Source: VXYL01 sp964348085
GTDB lineage: Bacteria; Pseudomonadota; Gammaproteobacteria; Pseudomonadales; Azotimanducaceae
NCBI GenBank assembly: GCA_964348085.1
Contig: CAYGBI010000010.1
Span: forward strand, 5,305-69,304
DNA: 64,000 nucleotides
Direction of reading: 5' to 3'
Below are positions 50,939-60,140 of this stretch, one piece after another (position 1 is the first letter of the stretch; every line of letters starts with the position of its first letter). The notes below the pieces were generated by a model, which was not told where the DNA came from, did no database searches, and saw only the letters and a program-made list of their open reading frames with translations. The translations under genes and the position numbers were made by a program.

Positions 50939-51691
50939 CTACGGCCCGCCGGTCAACGGCACGAAGCGCACCGGGAACAAGTGTCGGATGGCGTCGCTCG
51001 CTTTGGCGTAGACGGCCAACTCCTGATAGCCATCCTGCTCGCCGATCGGCATGACGAGGCGTCCGTCATCGGCGAGCTGCTCGATCAGCGCCGGCGGGAT
51101 GCGCTCGCCGACCGCGGTGACGATGATCGCGTCGAAGGGCGCGTGCTCCGGCCAACCGCGCCAGCCGTCGCCGGTGAGCACCCGCACGGTCTCGTAGCCT
51201 TGGGCGGCCAAACGCTCGCGGGCGGTTGCCGCCAACTCCGGGACGATCTCGATCGTGAACACCTCGGCCGCCAAGTGCGCCAGTACGGCGGCTTGGTAGC
51301 CGGAGCCGGTGCCGATCTCCAACACCCGGTGGTGCGGCTGCACTTCGAGCACTTGGGTCATGATGGCGACGATGAACGGCTGCGAGATGGTCTGCCCGTG
51401 GCCGATGGGAAGCGGGTGGTTGGCGTAGGCGAGCGACCGGTTGTGTTGCGGCACGAAGCGCTCCCTAGGCGTGGCGCGCAAGGCGCTGATTACGGCGTCG
51501 CCGATGCGCTCGATACCGGTGTAGGACGCGGTGCGCCGCGCATCGGCTTGGATCTCCGCAATCATGGTCTCTCGTTCCGCTAGGTACTCGTTCGGCGCCG
51601 CCGCCGTCCGCCGTTCCTCCGCTGGTGCTCCGGGCCCGGCGAGGAGCGCCAAGAGCACGGCTGTCAACGTGCCTCGTGCGTGCGGGGTCAC
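50939..51691 (-). CDS. pcm: Protein-L-isoaspartate O-methyltransferase with export signal
   Basis: The likely start is GTG at 51691, overlapping the stop of selO (GTGA). The 250-residue product starts with a signal-peptide-like segment (LTAVLLALLAGPGAPAEE). The PIMT core follows: RFVPQHNRSLAYANHPLPIGHGQTISQPFIVA, motif I VLEIGTGSGYQAAVLA and FDAIIVTAV. The enzyme methylates isoaspartyl residues for repair. Normal Pcm is cytosolic, so the exported form is unusual and its SAM supply outside the cytosol is unexplained; the signal may instead be a membrane anchor. The gene is last of fbpB-selO-pcm. Confidence 0.85.
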   Translation of the reverse strand: MTPHARGTLTAVLLALLAGPGAPAEERRTAAAPNEYLAERETMIAEIQADARRTASYTGIERIGDAVISALRATPRERFVPQHNRSLAYANHPLPIGHGQTISQPFIVAIMTQVLEVQPHHRVLEIGTGSGYQAAVLAHLAAEVFTIEIVPELAATARERLAAQGYETVRVLTGDGWRGWPEHAPFDAIIVTAVGERIPPALIEQLADDGRLVMPIGEQDGYQELAVYAKASDAIRHLFPVRFVPLTGGP

Positions 51692-53307
51692 GAACTGCAC
51701 GACAGCATGGAACAGCCGGCGCGATGTCGCGCCCACTCGGGGCGCTTGGCGGCGAACGCCTCCTTGCCGGGCTGTTCGTCGTAGGGCCGGCGCAGCACGT
51801 CCATGAGTTCGCGCAACGCGGAATAGTCGCCCGCCTCCGCCTTGTCGATGGCCAGCTGCGCCAAGTAGTTGCGTGGCACGAAACGCGGATTGACGGCGTT
51901 CATCCGCGCTCGGCGCGCCTGCTCGTCAATGCTGGCCATGCGCACCCGCCCGGCGTAGGCGCCAAGCCAAGCCTCGGTGCGTTCGCGCAACGCGGGGGTA
52001 ACGGCGCTACTTGCGTAGTAGGCGTCGAGCAGCGGTTCAATGGCGACGTTCTGCAAGTCGACGCTGGCCAAGTCGCGGAAGAACAGCGTCATATCGATTT
52101 CCGTCTCGCGCAGCAACGCGAACAACTCCGCAAAGAGGTCGTCGTCGTGTTCCGGCGCGTAACTCGGCAAGCCGAGCTTGGCCGCCGTCGCCTTCTTGAA
52201 CTGCCCGGTGTAACGTGTGGCGAAGTCGGCGAGCGCTTCGTTCAGCGGCTCGGCCTCGCCGACCAACGGATGGATGGCTTTGGCGAGTTGCAGCAGGTTC
52301 CATTGCGCGATGGCCGGTTGCCGCCCGAAGCAATAGCGTCGCATGGCCGCATCCGTGGTGTTCGGCGTCCAGTTCGGGTCGTAGTCCTCTAGCCAACCGT
52401 AGGGGCCGTAGTCGATGGTGAGGCCCAAGATGGACATGTTGTCCGTGTTCATCACGCCATGCACGAAGCCGACGCGCATCCAATGCACGACCATGGTCGC
52501 GGTCCGCGCCGCTACTTCGCGGAACCAAGCGAGATAGCGCGCCGCCCCCTGCTCTTCGCCGAGATGCGGGAAGTCGGTGGCGATGGTGAAGTCGAGGAAG
52601 CGCTTCAGCAGAGTGATTTCTCGACGTGCGGCGAGCAGCTCGAAGTGACCGAAGCGGGTGAACGACGGCGCTATGCGACACACCACCGCGCCCGGCTCCG
52701 GCGCCGGGTGGCCGTCGTAGAGAATGTCGCGCACCACCTGCTCGCCAGTGAGGGCGAGCGACAGCGCCCGCGTGGTCGGCACGCCGAGGTGGTGCATGGC
52801 CTCGCTGCAAAGAAACTCGCGCAGCGACGAGCGCAATACGGCCAATCCGTCGGCGGTGCGCGAATAGGGCGTTGCGCCGGCGCCCTTGAGTTGCAGCGTC
52901 CAGCGCTGACCGCGCCGGTTCACCACCTCGCCCAAGTTGATGGCGCGGCCGTCGCCAAGCTGGCCTGCCCAGTTGCCGAATTGGTGACCGCCGTAGCAGG
53001 TGGCGATGGGCTGCATGCCGTCCAGCAGCCGGTTGCCGGCGAATACCTCCGCGAACGCACCGGCCTCGTCGACTTGCGGCGGCAGATCCAGCAGTTCGGC
53101 CGCCTCCCGGGACCAGCCGATAAGCTTCGGTGCCGGCACCGGCGTCGGCAGCACCCGCGAATAACAGGCGGCGGAGACTTGCCGACGGAAGTTCTCCGGC
53201 TCGGGGTCCGCCGGCAGTTGGTCGGCGTAGCGGTTGTCGAAATTGAGCGATAGGTGCAATGCCTTGTCCGACGTGCCCTGCGATTCGTGTCGATGGTAAC
53301 GGATCAC
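51688..53307 (-). CDS. selO: Protein adenylyltransferase SelO
   Basis: SelO (YdiU) is a pseudokinase-fold enzyme that transfers AMP to Ser/Thr/Tyr of target proteins, linked to redox stress. The 539-residue protein begins with a GTG at 53307 overlapping the fbpB stop (GTGA). It has FDNRYADQLPADPEPENFRRQVSAACYSRVLPT at the start, ATCYGGHQFGNWAGQLGDGRAI, the nucleotide-binding QLKGAGATPYSRTADGLAVLRSSLREFLCSEAMHHLGVPTTRAL and the metal/catalytic HGVMNTDNMSILG. The C-terminus GCSMLSCSS is the cysteine form of the C-terminal redox pair, where eukaryotic SelO has selenocysteine. Confidence 0.95.
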   Translation of the reverse strand: MIRYHRHESQGTSDKALHLSLNFDNRYADQLPADPEPENFRRQVSAACYSRVLPTPVPAPKLIGWSREAAELLDLPPQVDEAGAFAEVFAGNRLLDGMQPIATCYGGHQFGNWAGQLGDGRAINLGEVVNRRGQRWTLQLKGAGATPYSRTADGLAVLRSSLREFLCSEAMHHLGVPTTRALSLALTGEQVVRDILYDGHPAPEPGAVVCRIAPSFTRFGHFELLAARREITLLKRFLDFTIATDFPHLGEEQGAARYLAWFREVAARTATMVVHWMRVGFVHGVMNTDNMSILGLTIDYGPYGWLEDYDPNWTPNTTDAAMRRYCFGRQPAIAQWNLLQLAKAIHPLVGEAEPLNEALADFATRYTGQFKKATAAKLGLPSYAPEHDDDLFAELFALLRETEIDMTLFFRDLASVDLQNVAIEPLLDAYYASSAVTPALRERTEAWLGAYAGRVRMASIDEQARRARMNAVNPRFVPRNYLAQLAIDKAEAGDYSALRELMDVLRRPYDEQPGKEAFAAKRPEWARHRAGCSMLSCSS

Positions 53308-54956
53308 GCGCCGCGGCGACGCGCCAACGAATAACCGAGCAGCAACGCCGGCAGCACTCCGACGAGTACGATGGCGAGCGCAGCCGTGGACGCTTCCGCC
53401 AAGCGTTCGTCCGAGGCGAGGCGATAGACTCGGGTGGCAAGCGTTTCGAAGTTGAAGGGGCGCAGGAGCAGCGTCGCCGGCAACTCTTTCATGACGTCGA
53501 TGAAGACCAGCAGCGCGGCGCTTGCCGCCGCGCCGCGCAGCAGCGGCAGATGGACTTCCGCGAGTACCCGCCTAGGGCGCGCGCCCAAGCTGCGGGCGGC
53601 GTCGTCGAGCCGCGGATGGATGCGCTCGAGCCCGCCGTGACAGGTGTTGTAGGCAACAGTGAGAAAACGCGCCAAGTAAGCGAATACCAACGCCGCGGCG
53701 GTGCCGGTTAGCAGTAGGCCCGTGTGCCAGCCAAGTTGCGCTGCCAAGAACCGTGCAAGGGCCTTGTCGACGATGGTCAGCGGCACGAGCACGCCGACCG
53801 CCAGCACCGCGCCCGGCAGCGCGTAACCCAAAGTGGCCACGCGCACGGCGACGCCGGTCGCGGCGGCTCCCGTCAATGCGGAGGCGCGCGAGATGATCGC
53901 CGCTCGACGGCTCAAGCGTTCGCTGTACGCCAGCCAGAGCGCCAGTGCCGTGGCGAGGACGGCGGTGATGCCGGCGACGGCGAAGCTCGCCCGCACGAAC
54001 TCGCCGAAGCCGCGCCCCAAGAGCGGGTCGCCGGCCACGATGGCGTAATGCCCCAGCACCAACACAGGCACGGCGAAGCCGAGTACGAGGGGTAGGCAGC
54101 AACCGAGGGTAGCGAGCCACGCGCGGCCACCGCGCAACGGAATCAGCGGCGCCGCGGCGTCCCGCGAAACCGGATTGCTGGTGCGGCCGCGCCGGGCGTA
54201 GTGTTCCGCCAGCACCAGCACGGCGACCAGCAGGAAGAGCCAGGCGGCCAGCTCGAGCGCGGCGGCGCGGTCGCCGAGCGCGAACCATGTACGGAAGATG
54301 CCGGTGGTGAAAGTGGCCACTCCGAAGTACTCGACGACGCCGTAGTCCGCCACCGTTTCCATGGTGGCCAAGGCGATTCCGCCGGCGAGCGCCGGTCGCG
54401 CCGCCGGCAGCGCGACGCTAAAGAAGGCGCGCTTACCGCCGGCGCCCAGCACGCGCGCCGCCTCGAACAGCGGCGCGGATTGGCTGGCGAACGCCGTGCG
54501 GGCGAGCAAATACACATAGGGATAGAGCACGAGGCCGAGGACGACCGCCGCGCCACCGAGTGACCGTATCGGCGGCAACAGGTCGGTTTGGGCGCCCGTG
54601 AGCGCTCGCAACCCGGTTTGCACAGGCCCCGAATACTCCAAGAGATCGGTGTAGACGTAGGCGACCACATAGGCGGGTGCCGCCAACGGCAACACCAGCG
54701 CCCAAGACAGGAACCGGCGGCCCGGAAAATCCCTAGTGGCGACCGTCCACGCCAAAGCGACGCCGATAGTCGCCGTCAATGCGGCGACCAAGACCATCAG
54801 CAGCCCGGTGTTGACTAGGTAGTCGGCGAGCACCGTGTCTTGGATGTGCGGCCAAGAGGCGCTCTGCGGCATGAGCAGCGCGGCCAACACCACGAGGATC
54901 GGTGCGCCAACGAGGCCGGCGATCAGCCAAGAGCCCAAGTGCCAAACGCGACTCAC
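53304..54956 (-). CDS. fbpB: Ferric iron-type ABC transporter permease (double permease)
   Basis: The 550-residue protein has two permease halves (about 1-250 and 280-550), each with about six helices and an EAA-type loop (RVLGAGGKRAFFSVALPAARPALAGG and RSLGARPRRVLAEVHLPLLRG). This fused form is typical of FbpB/SfuB for iron(III) or thiamine import. Start is a GTG at 54956. It is divergent from the ATPase (fbpC) and binding protein (fbpA), which form the other arm of the locus. Its 3' end is translationally coupled with selO. Confidence 0.88.
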   Translation of the reverse strand: MSRVWHLGSWLIAGLVGAPILVVLAALLMPQSASWPHIQDTVLADYLVNTGLLMVLVAALTATIGVALAWTVATRDFPGRRFLSWALVLPLAAPAYVVAYVYTDLLEYSGPVQTGLRALTGAQTDLLPPIRSLGGAAVVLGLVLYPYVYLLARTAFASQSAPLFEAARVLGAGGKRAFFSVALPAARPALAGGIALATMETVADYGVVEYFGVATFTTGIFRTWFALGDRAAALELAAWLFLLVAVLVLAEHYARRGRTSNPVSRDAAAPLIPLRGGRAWLATLGCCLPLVLGFAVPVLVLGHYAIVAGDPLLGRGFGEFVRASFAVAGITAVLATALALWLAYSERLSRRAAIISRASALTGAAATGVAVRVATLGYALPGAVLAVGVLVPLTIVDKALARFLAAQLGWHTGLLLTGTAAALVFAYLARFLTVAYNTCHGGLERIHPRLDDAARSLGARPRRVLAEVHLPLLRGAAASAALLVFIDVMKELPATLLLRPFNFETLATRVYRLASDERLAEASTAALAIVLVGVLPALLLGYSLARRRGA

Positions 54957-54972
54957 GAGCGCGACGCTGCGG

Positions 54973-54999
54973 CATATGTCACATATTCGGCATATTCGG
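54973..54999. promoter_or_regulatory. Three tandem 9-bp repeats between divergent iron transport genes
   Basis: CATATGTCA, CATATTCGG and CATATTCGG follow each other at exact 9-bp intervals in the 130-bp space between fbpB (minus) and fbpC (plus). The last two are identical. This AT-containing cluster in a GC-rich gap looks like a regulator-binding array. It does not match a classic Fur box. Confidence 0.45.
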
Positions 55000-55044
55000 G
55001 GCGGGGAAGGGACATGCGCTCGGCTTTGTGGACGCCCCGGCCAC

Positions 55045-55050
55045 TATACT
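55045..55050 (+). promoter_or_regulatory. Probable -10 box (TATACT) for fbpC-fbpA
   Basis: TATACT lies 36 bp before the TTG at 55087. A -35 box cannot be placed with confidence (the nearest TTG-like sequence gives a spacer of 13). The leader contains an AGGGGGA ribosome-binding site before the start. Confidence 0.4.
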
Positions 55051-55086
55051 CGCACGGATGGCGAGAGCGGGGCGTAGGGGGACGGC

Positions 55087-56148
55087 TTGAGTCTCGAATT
55101 TCGCGGCGTCAGCCATCGCTACGGTACCGGCCCGGGCGCCGATGAGGTGCTGCGCGGTGTCGATCTCACCGTCAAAGCGGGCGAAGTCACTTGTCTGCTC
55201 GGCCCTTCCGGCAGCGGCAAGAGCACGTTGTTGCGCCTCGCCGCGGGGTTGGAGCGCCTGCAATCCGGCAGCATCCACTTAGCCGGCGACTTGTTGGCGG
55301 CACCGGGTCGAGAACCACCGCCGGAGCGGCGTCCGGTGGGCCTGGTATTCCAAGACCACGTTTTGTTTCCACACAAAACGGTGCGCGAGAACGTGACGTT
55401 CGGCCTGCGTCACCTGCCGGCGAACGAACGCCGTGCCGTGGCGGACCGCTGTCTGCGGGCAGTCGCGTTGCTGCCGCTCGCCGGCCGCTACCCGGACACG
55501 CTTTCCGGCGGTCAGCAGCAGCGCGTCGCCTTGGCGCGGGCGCTGGCGCCGGCGCCCAAGGTCATGCTGCTCGACGAACCGTTCGCCAACGTGGATTCGA
55601 CCTTGCGCCGGGCGTTGCGGGAGGACGCCCGGCGGGCGTTGCGGGACGCCGGCAGCATCGCCGTCGTGGTGACCCACGACCCGGACGAAGCGCTGGAACT
55701 CGCGGACCGCATCGCCATCTTGGTGGCCGGACGCATCGTCCAAGTCGGCGAGCCGGGCGAAATCTGGCGAGCCCCGGGGGAGGTCGCGGTTGCGGAGTTG
55801 TTCGGTCAAGCGCAGCACTTGCGGGGCAGGGCGGAGGGCGGCGACGTGACGACCGCTTTCGGCGTCTTGGCGGATCATCCCGACGCCGCCACCGACGGTA
55901 AAGTGGACGTCGTCGTGCGCCCCGCCGCGGTGCGTCTCGCCAAGGCCGCCCAAGGTGGGCGGGTTACAGACATTCGCTTCTTGGGCGAACGCTACCTCGT
56001 GCTTGTCGAAGCGGGGGGAGAAGCCGAGGGAGAGGTGTTGCGCGCCAGCGTCGCGAACTTGGCTGGGTTAGCCGTTGGCGACACGGTGCAGGCAACGTTT
56101 CGAGTTGATGACACTTTCGTGTACAAACGGGGTTACCATCGCAAATAA
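55087..56148 (+). CDS. fbpC: Ferric iron-type ABC transporter ATPase
   Basis: A TTG at 55087 with an AGGGGGA site before it gives 353 residues. The ATPase has GPSGSGKST (Walker A), VFQDHVLFPHKTVRENV (Q-loop), LSGGQQQRVALARAL (signature), LLDEPFANVD (Walker B) and VVTHDPDEALELADR. The C-terminal regulatory part (about 240-353) has the TOBE-like region seen in FbpC and PotA-type ATPases. The gene is 26 bp upstream of the binding protein gene and divergent from the permease gene, giving an fbpCA-fbpB layout. Confidence 0.9.
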   Translation: MSLEFRGVSHRYGTGPGADEVLRGVDLTVKAGEVTCLLGPSGSGKSTLLRLAAGLERLQSGSIHLAGDLLAAPGREPPPERRPVGLVFQDHVLFPHKTVRENVTFGLRHLPANERRAVADRCLRAVALLPLAGRYPDTLSGGQQQRVALARALAPAPKVMLLDEPFANVDSTLRRALREDARRALRDAGSIAVVVTHDPDEALELADRIAILVAGRIVQVGEPGEIWRAPGEVAVAELFGQAQHLRGRAEGGDVTTAFGVLADHPDAATDGKVDVVVRPAAVRLAKAAQGGRVTDIRFLGERYLVLVEAGGEAEGEVLRASVANLAGLAVGDTVQATFRVDDTFVYKRGYHRK

Positions 56149-56174
56149 CTTCCATTTGCATATGGAGCGGCACT

Positions 56175-57176
56175 ATGCGCCAACTCGCACTTTCCCTCCT
56201 GCTGACAACCGCCGTCGGAGCGGTTGCCGAGGAGGCGGTAAACGTTTACTCCGCCCGCCACTACGACACCGATTTGGCGCTTTACGAACGCTTTACCGAG
56301 ACCACGGGCATCGACGTCAACCTCATCGAAGGCGGCAGCGACGGCTTGATCGAGCGCATCCGCAACGAAGGCGAGTTCAGCCCGGCGGACTTGCTCATCA
56401 CGGTGGACGCGGGACGCCTCTGGCGGGCGCACGAACAGGGCGTCTTCCAGCCCGTTGAATCCGCCACCTTGACCGCACGCGTGCCCGCGCATCTGCGGGA
56501 GCCGGCCGGCCACTGGTTCGGCCTCTCGAAGCGCGCCCGCGTCGTCGTTTACCGCAAGGCGGACGGGTTGCCCGAGGGGTTGACGCGCTACGAGGACTTG
56601 GCGGATGAACGCCTGCGCGGCACCGTGTGCATGCGTTCATCGGGCAATATCTACAATCTATCCTTGCTCGGCGCACTGATCGAGCACCACGGGGAAGCCG
56701 AAGCGCAAGCGTGGGCGGAGGGAGTGGTCGCCAACTTCCGACGCCCACCGCAGGGCAACGACACCGCGCAGTTGCGCGCGGTGGCAGCGGGCGAATGCGG
56801 GGTCAGCATCGCCAACAGCTACTACATCGGGCGCTTGCTCGGCTCGGAGGACGCCGATGATCGCGCCGTGGCGGCGGCAGTGGGCGTCTTGTTCCCCAAT
56901 CAGGAGGACCGCGGCGCGCACGTCAACATAAGCGGTGCCGGCGTCGTGCGTCACGCGCCTAATCGCGACAACGCCGTGAAGTTCTTGGAGTACCTCACCA
57001 GCGACTTCGCCCAGCGGCTATTCGCCGAAGGCAACAACGAGTATCCGGTGGTCGGCGCGGCCAGCGGCCCCATCGCTCAACTCGGGACGTTCAAGGAGGA
57101 TGTGCTGAACGCCGCCGTGCTCGGCGCCAATCAGGCGCTGGCGGTGAAGGTTTTCGACCGCGCCGGTTGGCGTTGA
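56175..57176 (+). CDS. fbpA: Ferric iron-type periplasmic binding protein
   Basis: The 333-residue protein has a signal peptide (MRQLALSLLLTTAVGAVAEE). The mature protein starts AVNVYSARHYDTDLALYERFTETTGIDVNLIEGG, typical of FbpA/FutA iron-binding proteins. The later SIANSYYIGRLL holds the tyrosine pair used for iron coordination in the family, which supports a ferric ligand. A GGAG site precedes the ATG. It is followed closely by a lipoprotein gene. The overall transporter should bring iron from the periplasm to the cytosol. Confidence 0.9.
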   Translation: MRQLALSLLLTTAVGAVAEEAVNVYSARHYDTDLALYERFTETTGIDVNLIEGGSDGLIERIRNEGEFSPADLLITVDAGRLWRAHEQGVFQPVESATLTARVPAHLREPAGHWFGLSKRARVVVYRKADGLPEGLTRYEDLADERLRGTVCMRSSGNIYNLSLLGALIEHHGEAEAQAWAEGVVANFRRPPQGNDTAQLRAVAAGECGVSIANSYYIGRLLGSEDADDRAVAAAVGVLFPNQEDRGAHVNISGAGVVRHAPNRDNAVKFLEYLTSDFAQRLFAEGNNEYPVVGAASGPIAQLGTFKEDVLNAAVLGANQALAVKVFDRAGWR

Positions 57177-57190
57177 CTCCCGTGCGGGCA

Positions 57191-57916
57191 ATGCACAAGG
57201 GACGGTTTGTCGTCGCGTTGGCGGCGGTCTTCGGCGTCGCCTCGGGATGTGCGCAGCAGCAGCCGACGGCGCCGACGATAGCTGCGGCGGAGTCCGACGC
57301 CGAATACTTGCTCAGTCTTGGCTTGATGCGCGGTCACCTGCTCGTCGGCCACGCCCTGTTCGCCATGCACGAACGCAGTGCGGCGCAGTCTCACGCCAAG
57401 CACCCCTCCGACGAGCTTTACGCCGCGTTGCGCCCCGCGTTCGCCGCTCGCGGCGTCGACGGTTTCGAGGCCGAACTCGCCGCGCACGCGGCCGCGGTAG
57501 CGAACGGCGACGAGAGCGAAGTCTCGGCCGCCTATGCCGCCCTTATGGCGGCGATGGCCGGGGCCGAGCAGGCGGTGGCGACGACGCCCAGCCTTGCCGC
57601 GGACGTCATTGTCGCGTTGCTAGACGAAGCGGCGCGGGAGTACGCCATTGGCATTGTCGACGGCGACCTCGCCAACGCCCACGAATACCAGGACGCTTAC
57701 GGCTTCACCCAAGTGGCCCTTGCGCTCGCGCAACGCGAGGCGGCGAATGCGCAGAGCCGGCACCGCGCCGTGTTCGAGCGGATCGTCGCGGATATTCGTG
57801 GTTTAGCCGACATGTGGCCAGAGCTGATGCCGCCGCCTCGCGTCGAGCAGTCCGCTTCGCGCCTGCGTGCGGCGGCGCTGGAAGTCGAGAGACGCTCGCT
57901 TTCGCTCGAACCGTAA
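57191..57916 (+). CDS. Lipoprotein of unknown function next to fbpA
   Basis: From the ATG at 57191 the 241-residue protein has a lipoprotein signal with lipobox VASGC (Cys at 20). The mature part is mostly helical and alanine-rich, with GLMRGHLLVGHALF and AQSHAKHPSDELYAAL near the start. Conserved His residues (GHLLVGHALFAMH, SHAKHP) hint at metal binding. The gene starts 14 bp after fbpA and is probably in the same operon, so a role in iron handling is possible. I do not recognise the family; imelysin-like is one guess, not supported by a clear motif. Confidence 0.65.
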   Translation: MHKGRFVVALAAVFGVASGCAQQQPTAPTIAAAESDAEYLLSLGLMRGHLLVGHALFAMHERSAAQSHAKHPSDELYAALRPAFAARGVDGFEAELAAHAAAVANGDESEVSAAYAALMAAMAGAEQAVATTPSLAADVIVALLDEAAREYAIGIVDGDLANAHEYQDAYGFTQVALALAQREAANAQSRHRAVFERIVADIRGLADMWPELMPPPRVEQSASRLRAAALEVERRSLSLEP

Positions 57917-57942
57917 CGACCGCGCTACGAAGTCGTTTCCTA

Positions 57943-57960
57943 CCGCCGCGAGTACGGCGG
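57943..57960. terminator. Short hairpin after the fbp-lipoprotein operon
   Basis: CCGCCG (57943-57948) pairs with CGGCGG (57955-57960) around CGAGTA, 27 bp after the lipoprotein stop. It is short, but it lies in the gap where the operon should end. A weak promoter for the next gene may follow at 58014-58043 (TTGCAT, TATGTA). Confidence 0.35.
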
Positions 57961-58098
57961 CATCACGGCCGTGCGGGCCATTGACGACAAAACGCTCAGC
58001 GGCGTAAGTTCCCTTGCATGGTGGGGGATATCCCAATTATGTAACGCAGACGACGGCGCAACGCTGTGTATTGGGGAGTGTGGTATGGAGGGTGCGAC

Positions 58099-60117
58099 AT
58101 GCGTGAATTCACCGTGACTGTTCTTGTCTTTTTCCTAGTCTTCCTAGTCGCGTCTTGGCCAGAGCAGGCGAATGCTCAACCGGCCGCCGATACCCCTCCC
58201 CCAGAGACCCTCGACATCAGTCCGTTCATCTCACCGGCTTTCGACGCTCCCGCGTTGTCGCCGGACGGCAAGCATGTCGCCGTTCGCCGGGTCTCGGAGG
58301 GGCGCCCTTACCTCGAAGTATTCCAGATTGAGAACAGCGAGTCGGTGGCGGTCTACATCATGGAGGCGGGGCTCGGTGTCGCCAACTACCACTGGGCGGA
58401 CGACCGCTCGTTGCTGATCCAGATCGCCTACGGTGACGAGTTCTGGACCGACGGTCGCAACCAAGGCGGCTGGATTCGCTACGACATCGTCACCAAGAAA
58501 GGTGATCGACTGTTCCAGAAACATCCTCGACGGATGCTCGCCGGACGCGGCCTAATCGGCAAGTTGCGCATCGAATCGTTCGCGGATGTGTTCGTGGTCG
58601 ACGCCTTCGAGGACGACGGCAACGACGTCCGAGTTATGTACCCGGACCGCCGCGTGTCGTGGATCAGCCGCTACGACACGCGACGCGACCGCTACAACCG
58701 GCTCGCAGACGTGCCCGGCGACATCTTTGACGCCTATAGCGACCGCCAAGGAAATGTGTTCGCGACTTGGGGACACCCGGTGGTGGAGTCGTCGGCGGTG
58801 ACGTTCAAGGACGCCGTGCGGCTGTTGTATCGCAACGATCCCAAGGCGGACTTCAAAGAGGCTCTCGCCGGCCACATTGACGACTACGACATCGATCTCG
58901 TCACCGACGGTCCTCGCGATGGGACGGTCTACATACTGGAAAACGCCAAGGGCGACAGGATCGGCCTCAGCGTTCTCGACCTGAACGACGGCTCGATCGA
59001 GCCGGTCTTCCGCCCCGCCCGCACCGACGTGACAACGGCTTTCTTGGACGCGGAACGCTCCCTCTATGCCGTTCGCCACGACGATCACTTTCCGCAGTTC
59101 CACTACCCGAACCCGGAACATCCCGCGGCGATGCTGCATCGTGTGGGTGTCACCGCGTTCGAGAACATGAACGTGCGCATAGTCAGCTTCGCGCGCAACG
59201 CGCCGCTGGCGATCATCGCAGTCGACGGCGACACGGAGCCCGGTATGTATTACGTCGCTACGCTCGGTAGCGCGAGGCTCAGCGGCTTGTTTCCCCGCAC
59301 CCGGGGCGTGCCGAAGGACAAACTAGGCACCCGCCATCCCATCGAGTTCCCAGGCGACGGTGGCTCCCGCTTGACTGGCTACATGACCTTGCCGGCGGGC
59401 CACGCGCCCGGCGAAGCCATCGCCTTTATCGTGCTGCCAAGCGATGAACTCTTCCCGATGCCCGCCACTTGGGGCTTTGACGGCATCTCGCAGTTCTTCG
59501 CCAGCTTGGGATTCGGTGTGCTGGAAGTGAACGCCCGGGGCACCGTTGGCTTCGGGCGCGATTTTCAAGCCGCTGGTCGCGGCCAAGTGGCAAGCGTTGT
59601 GCCACAGGACATCGCCGCCGGACTGCGCTATGTCGTGGCGAGGGGCGATGCGGACGCGAATCGCGTATGCATCGTCGGTCGTCGGTTCGGTGCCTATGCG
59701 GCAGTGATGTCCGCCATCCGAAAGCCCTCGCTGTACCGTTGCTTGGTAACCGTCAACGGCGTCTACGATGTCGCCGGAATCCGCAAGGCGCTACCGATCG
59801 GCGGGGCACGCGAGCGCTTCACGGCGCAGGTGGGTCGGCCCGACGACGAGGACGAAGCGTTCCGCGAAATCTCGCCGCGCTATATCGCTTCGCGCATCAG
59901 CAAACCGCTCTTGGTGGTGGAAGCCAAGCAGTACTCCACCAGTCTGCCCGATCAAGCGCGAGATATGATCCGGGCGGTCAAGGCAGGCAAAGTGCCGCAC
60001 GTGGTGTACGAAGTGGAAACCAGCCGATCCAACAACATGCTCACGTACGCCGAACGTCGCGGTGCGTTCGAACGCATCGCCGGGTTCGTGTTGACGCATA
60101 CCCGCAAGTCATCCTGA
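58099..60117 (+). CDS. S9-like (prolyl oligopeptidase family) protein lacking its catalytic triad
   Basis: The start is the ATG at 58099, preceded by GGAGGGTG. The 672-residue product has a signal peptide (about 1-27), a beta-propeller-like N-terminal half with PALSPDGKHVAVRR, and a C-terminal alpha/beta hydrolase half with NARGTVGFGRDF and RYVVARGDADANRVCIVG. The nucleophile motif, normally GxSxGGY, reads GRRFGAY with Arg at 529. The usual DxxVP acid segment reads EAKQYSTSLPDQ, and the expected His near the end is missing (EVETSRSNNMLTYAERRGAFERIAGFV). All three triad positions are lost, so it is probably a non-catalytic exported protein. Confidence 0.85.
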   Translation: MREFTVTVLVFFLVFLVASWPEQANAQPAADTPPPETLDISPFISPAFDAPALSPDGKHVAVRRVSEGRPYLEVFQIENSESVAVYIMEAGLGVANYHWADDRSLLIQIAYGDEFWTDGRNQGGWIRYDIVTKKGDRLFQKHPRRMLAGRGLIGKLRIESFADVFVVDAFEDDGNDVRVMYPDRRVSWISRYDTRRDRYNRLADVPGDIFDAYSDRQGNVFATWGHPVVESSAVTFKDAVRLLYRNDPKADFKEALAGHIDDYDIDLVTDGPRDGTVYILENAKGDRIGLSVLDLNDGSIEPVFRPARTDVTTAFLDAERSLYAVRHDDHFPQFHYPNPEHPAAMLHRVGVTAFENMNVRIVSFARNAPLAIIAVDGDTEPGMYYVATLGSARLSGLFPRTRGVPKDKLGTRHPIEFPGDGGSRLTGYMTLPAGHAPGEAIAFIVLPSDELFPMPATWGFDGISQFFASLGFGVLEVNARGTVGFGRDFQAAGRGQVASVVPQDIAAGLRYVVARGDADANRVCIVGRRFGAYAAVMSAIRKPSLYRCLVTVNGVYDVAGIRKALPIGGARERFTAQVGRPDDEDEAFREISPRYIASRISKPLLVVEAKQYSTSLPDQARDMIRAVKAGKVPHVVYEVETSRSNNMLTYAERRGAFERIAGFVLTHTRKSS

Positions 60118-60140
60118 GCCGGTGTGGTCGGTGTGGTGTC

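Noticed and set aside
51692..51736. Longer PIMT start at GTG 51736
   Set aside because: It would overlap selO by 49 bp and bury the signal peptide. The GTG at 51691, overlapping the selO stop, restores a normal signal sequence.
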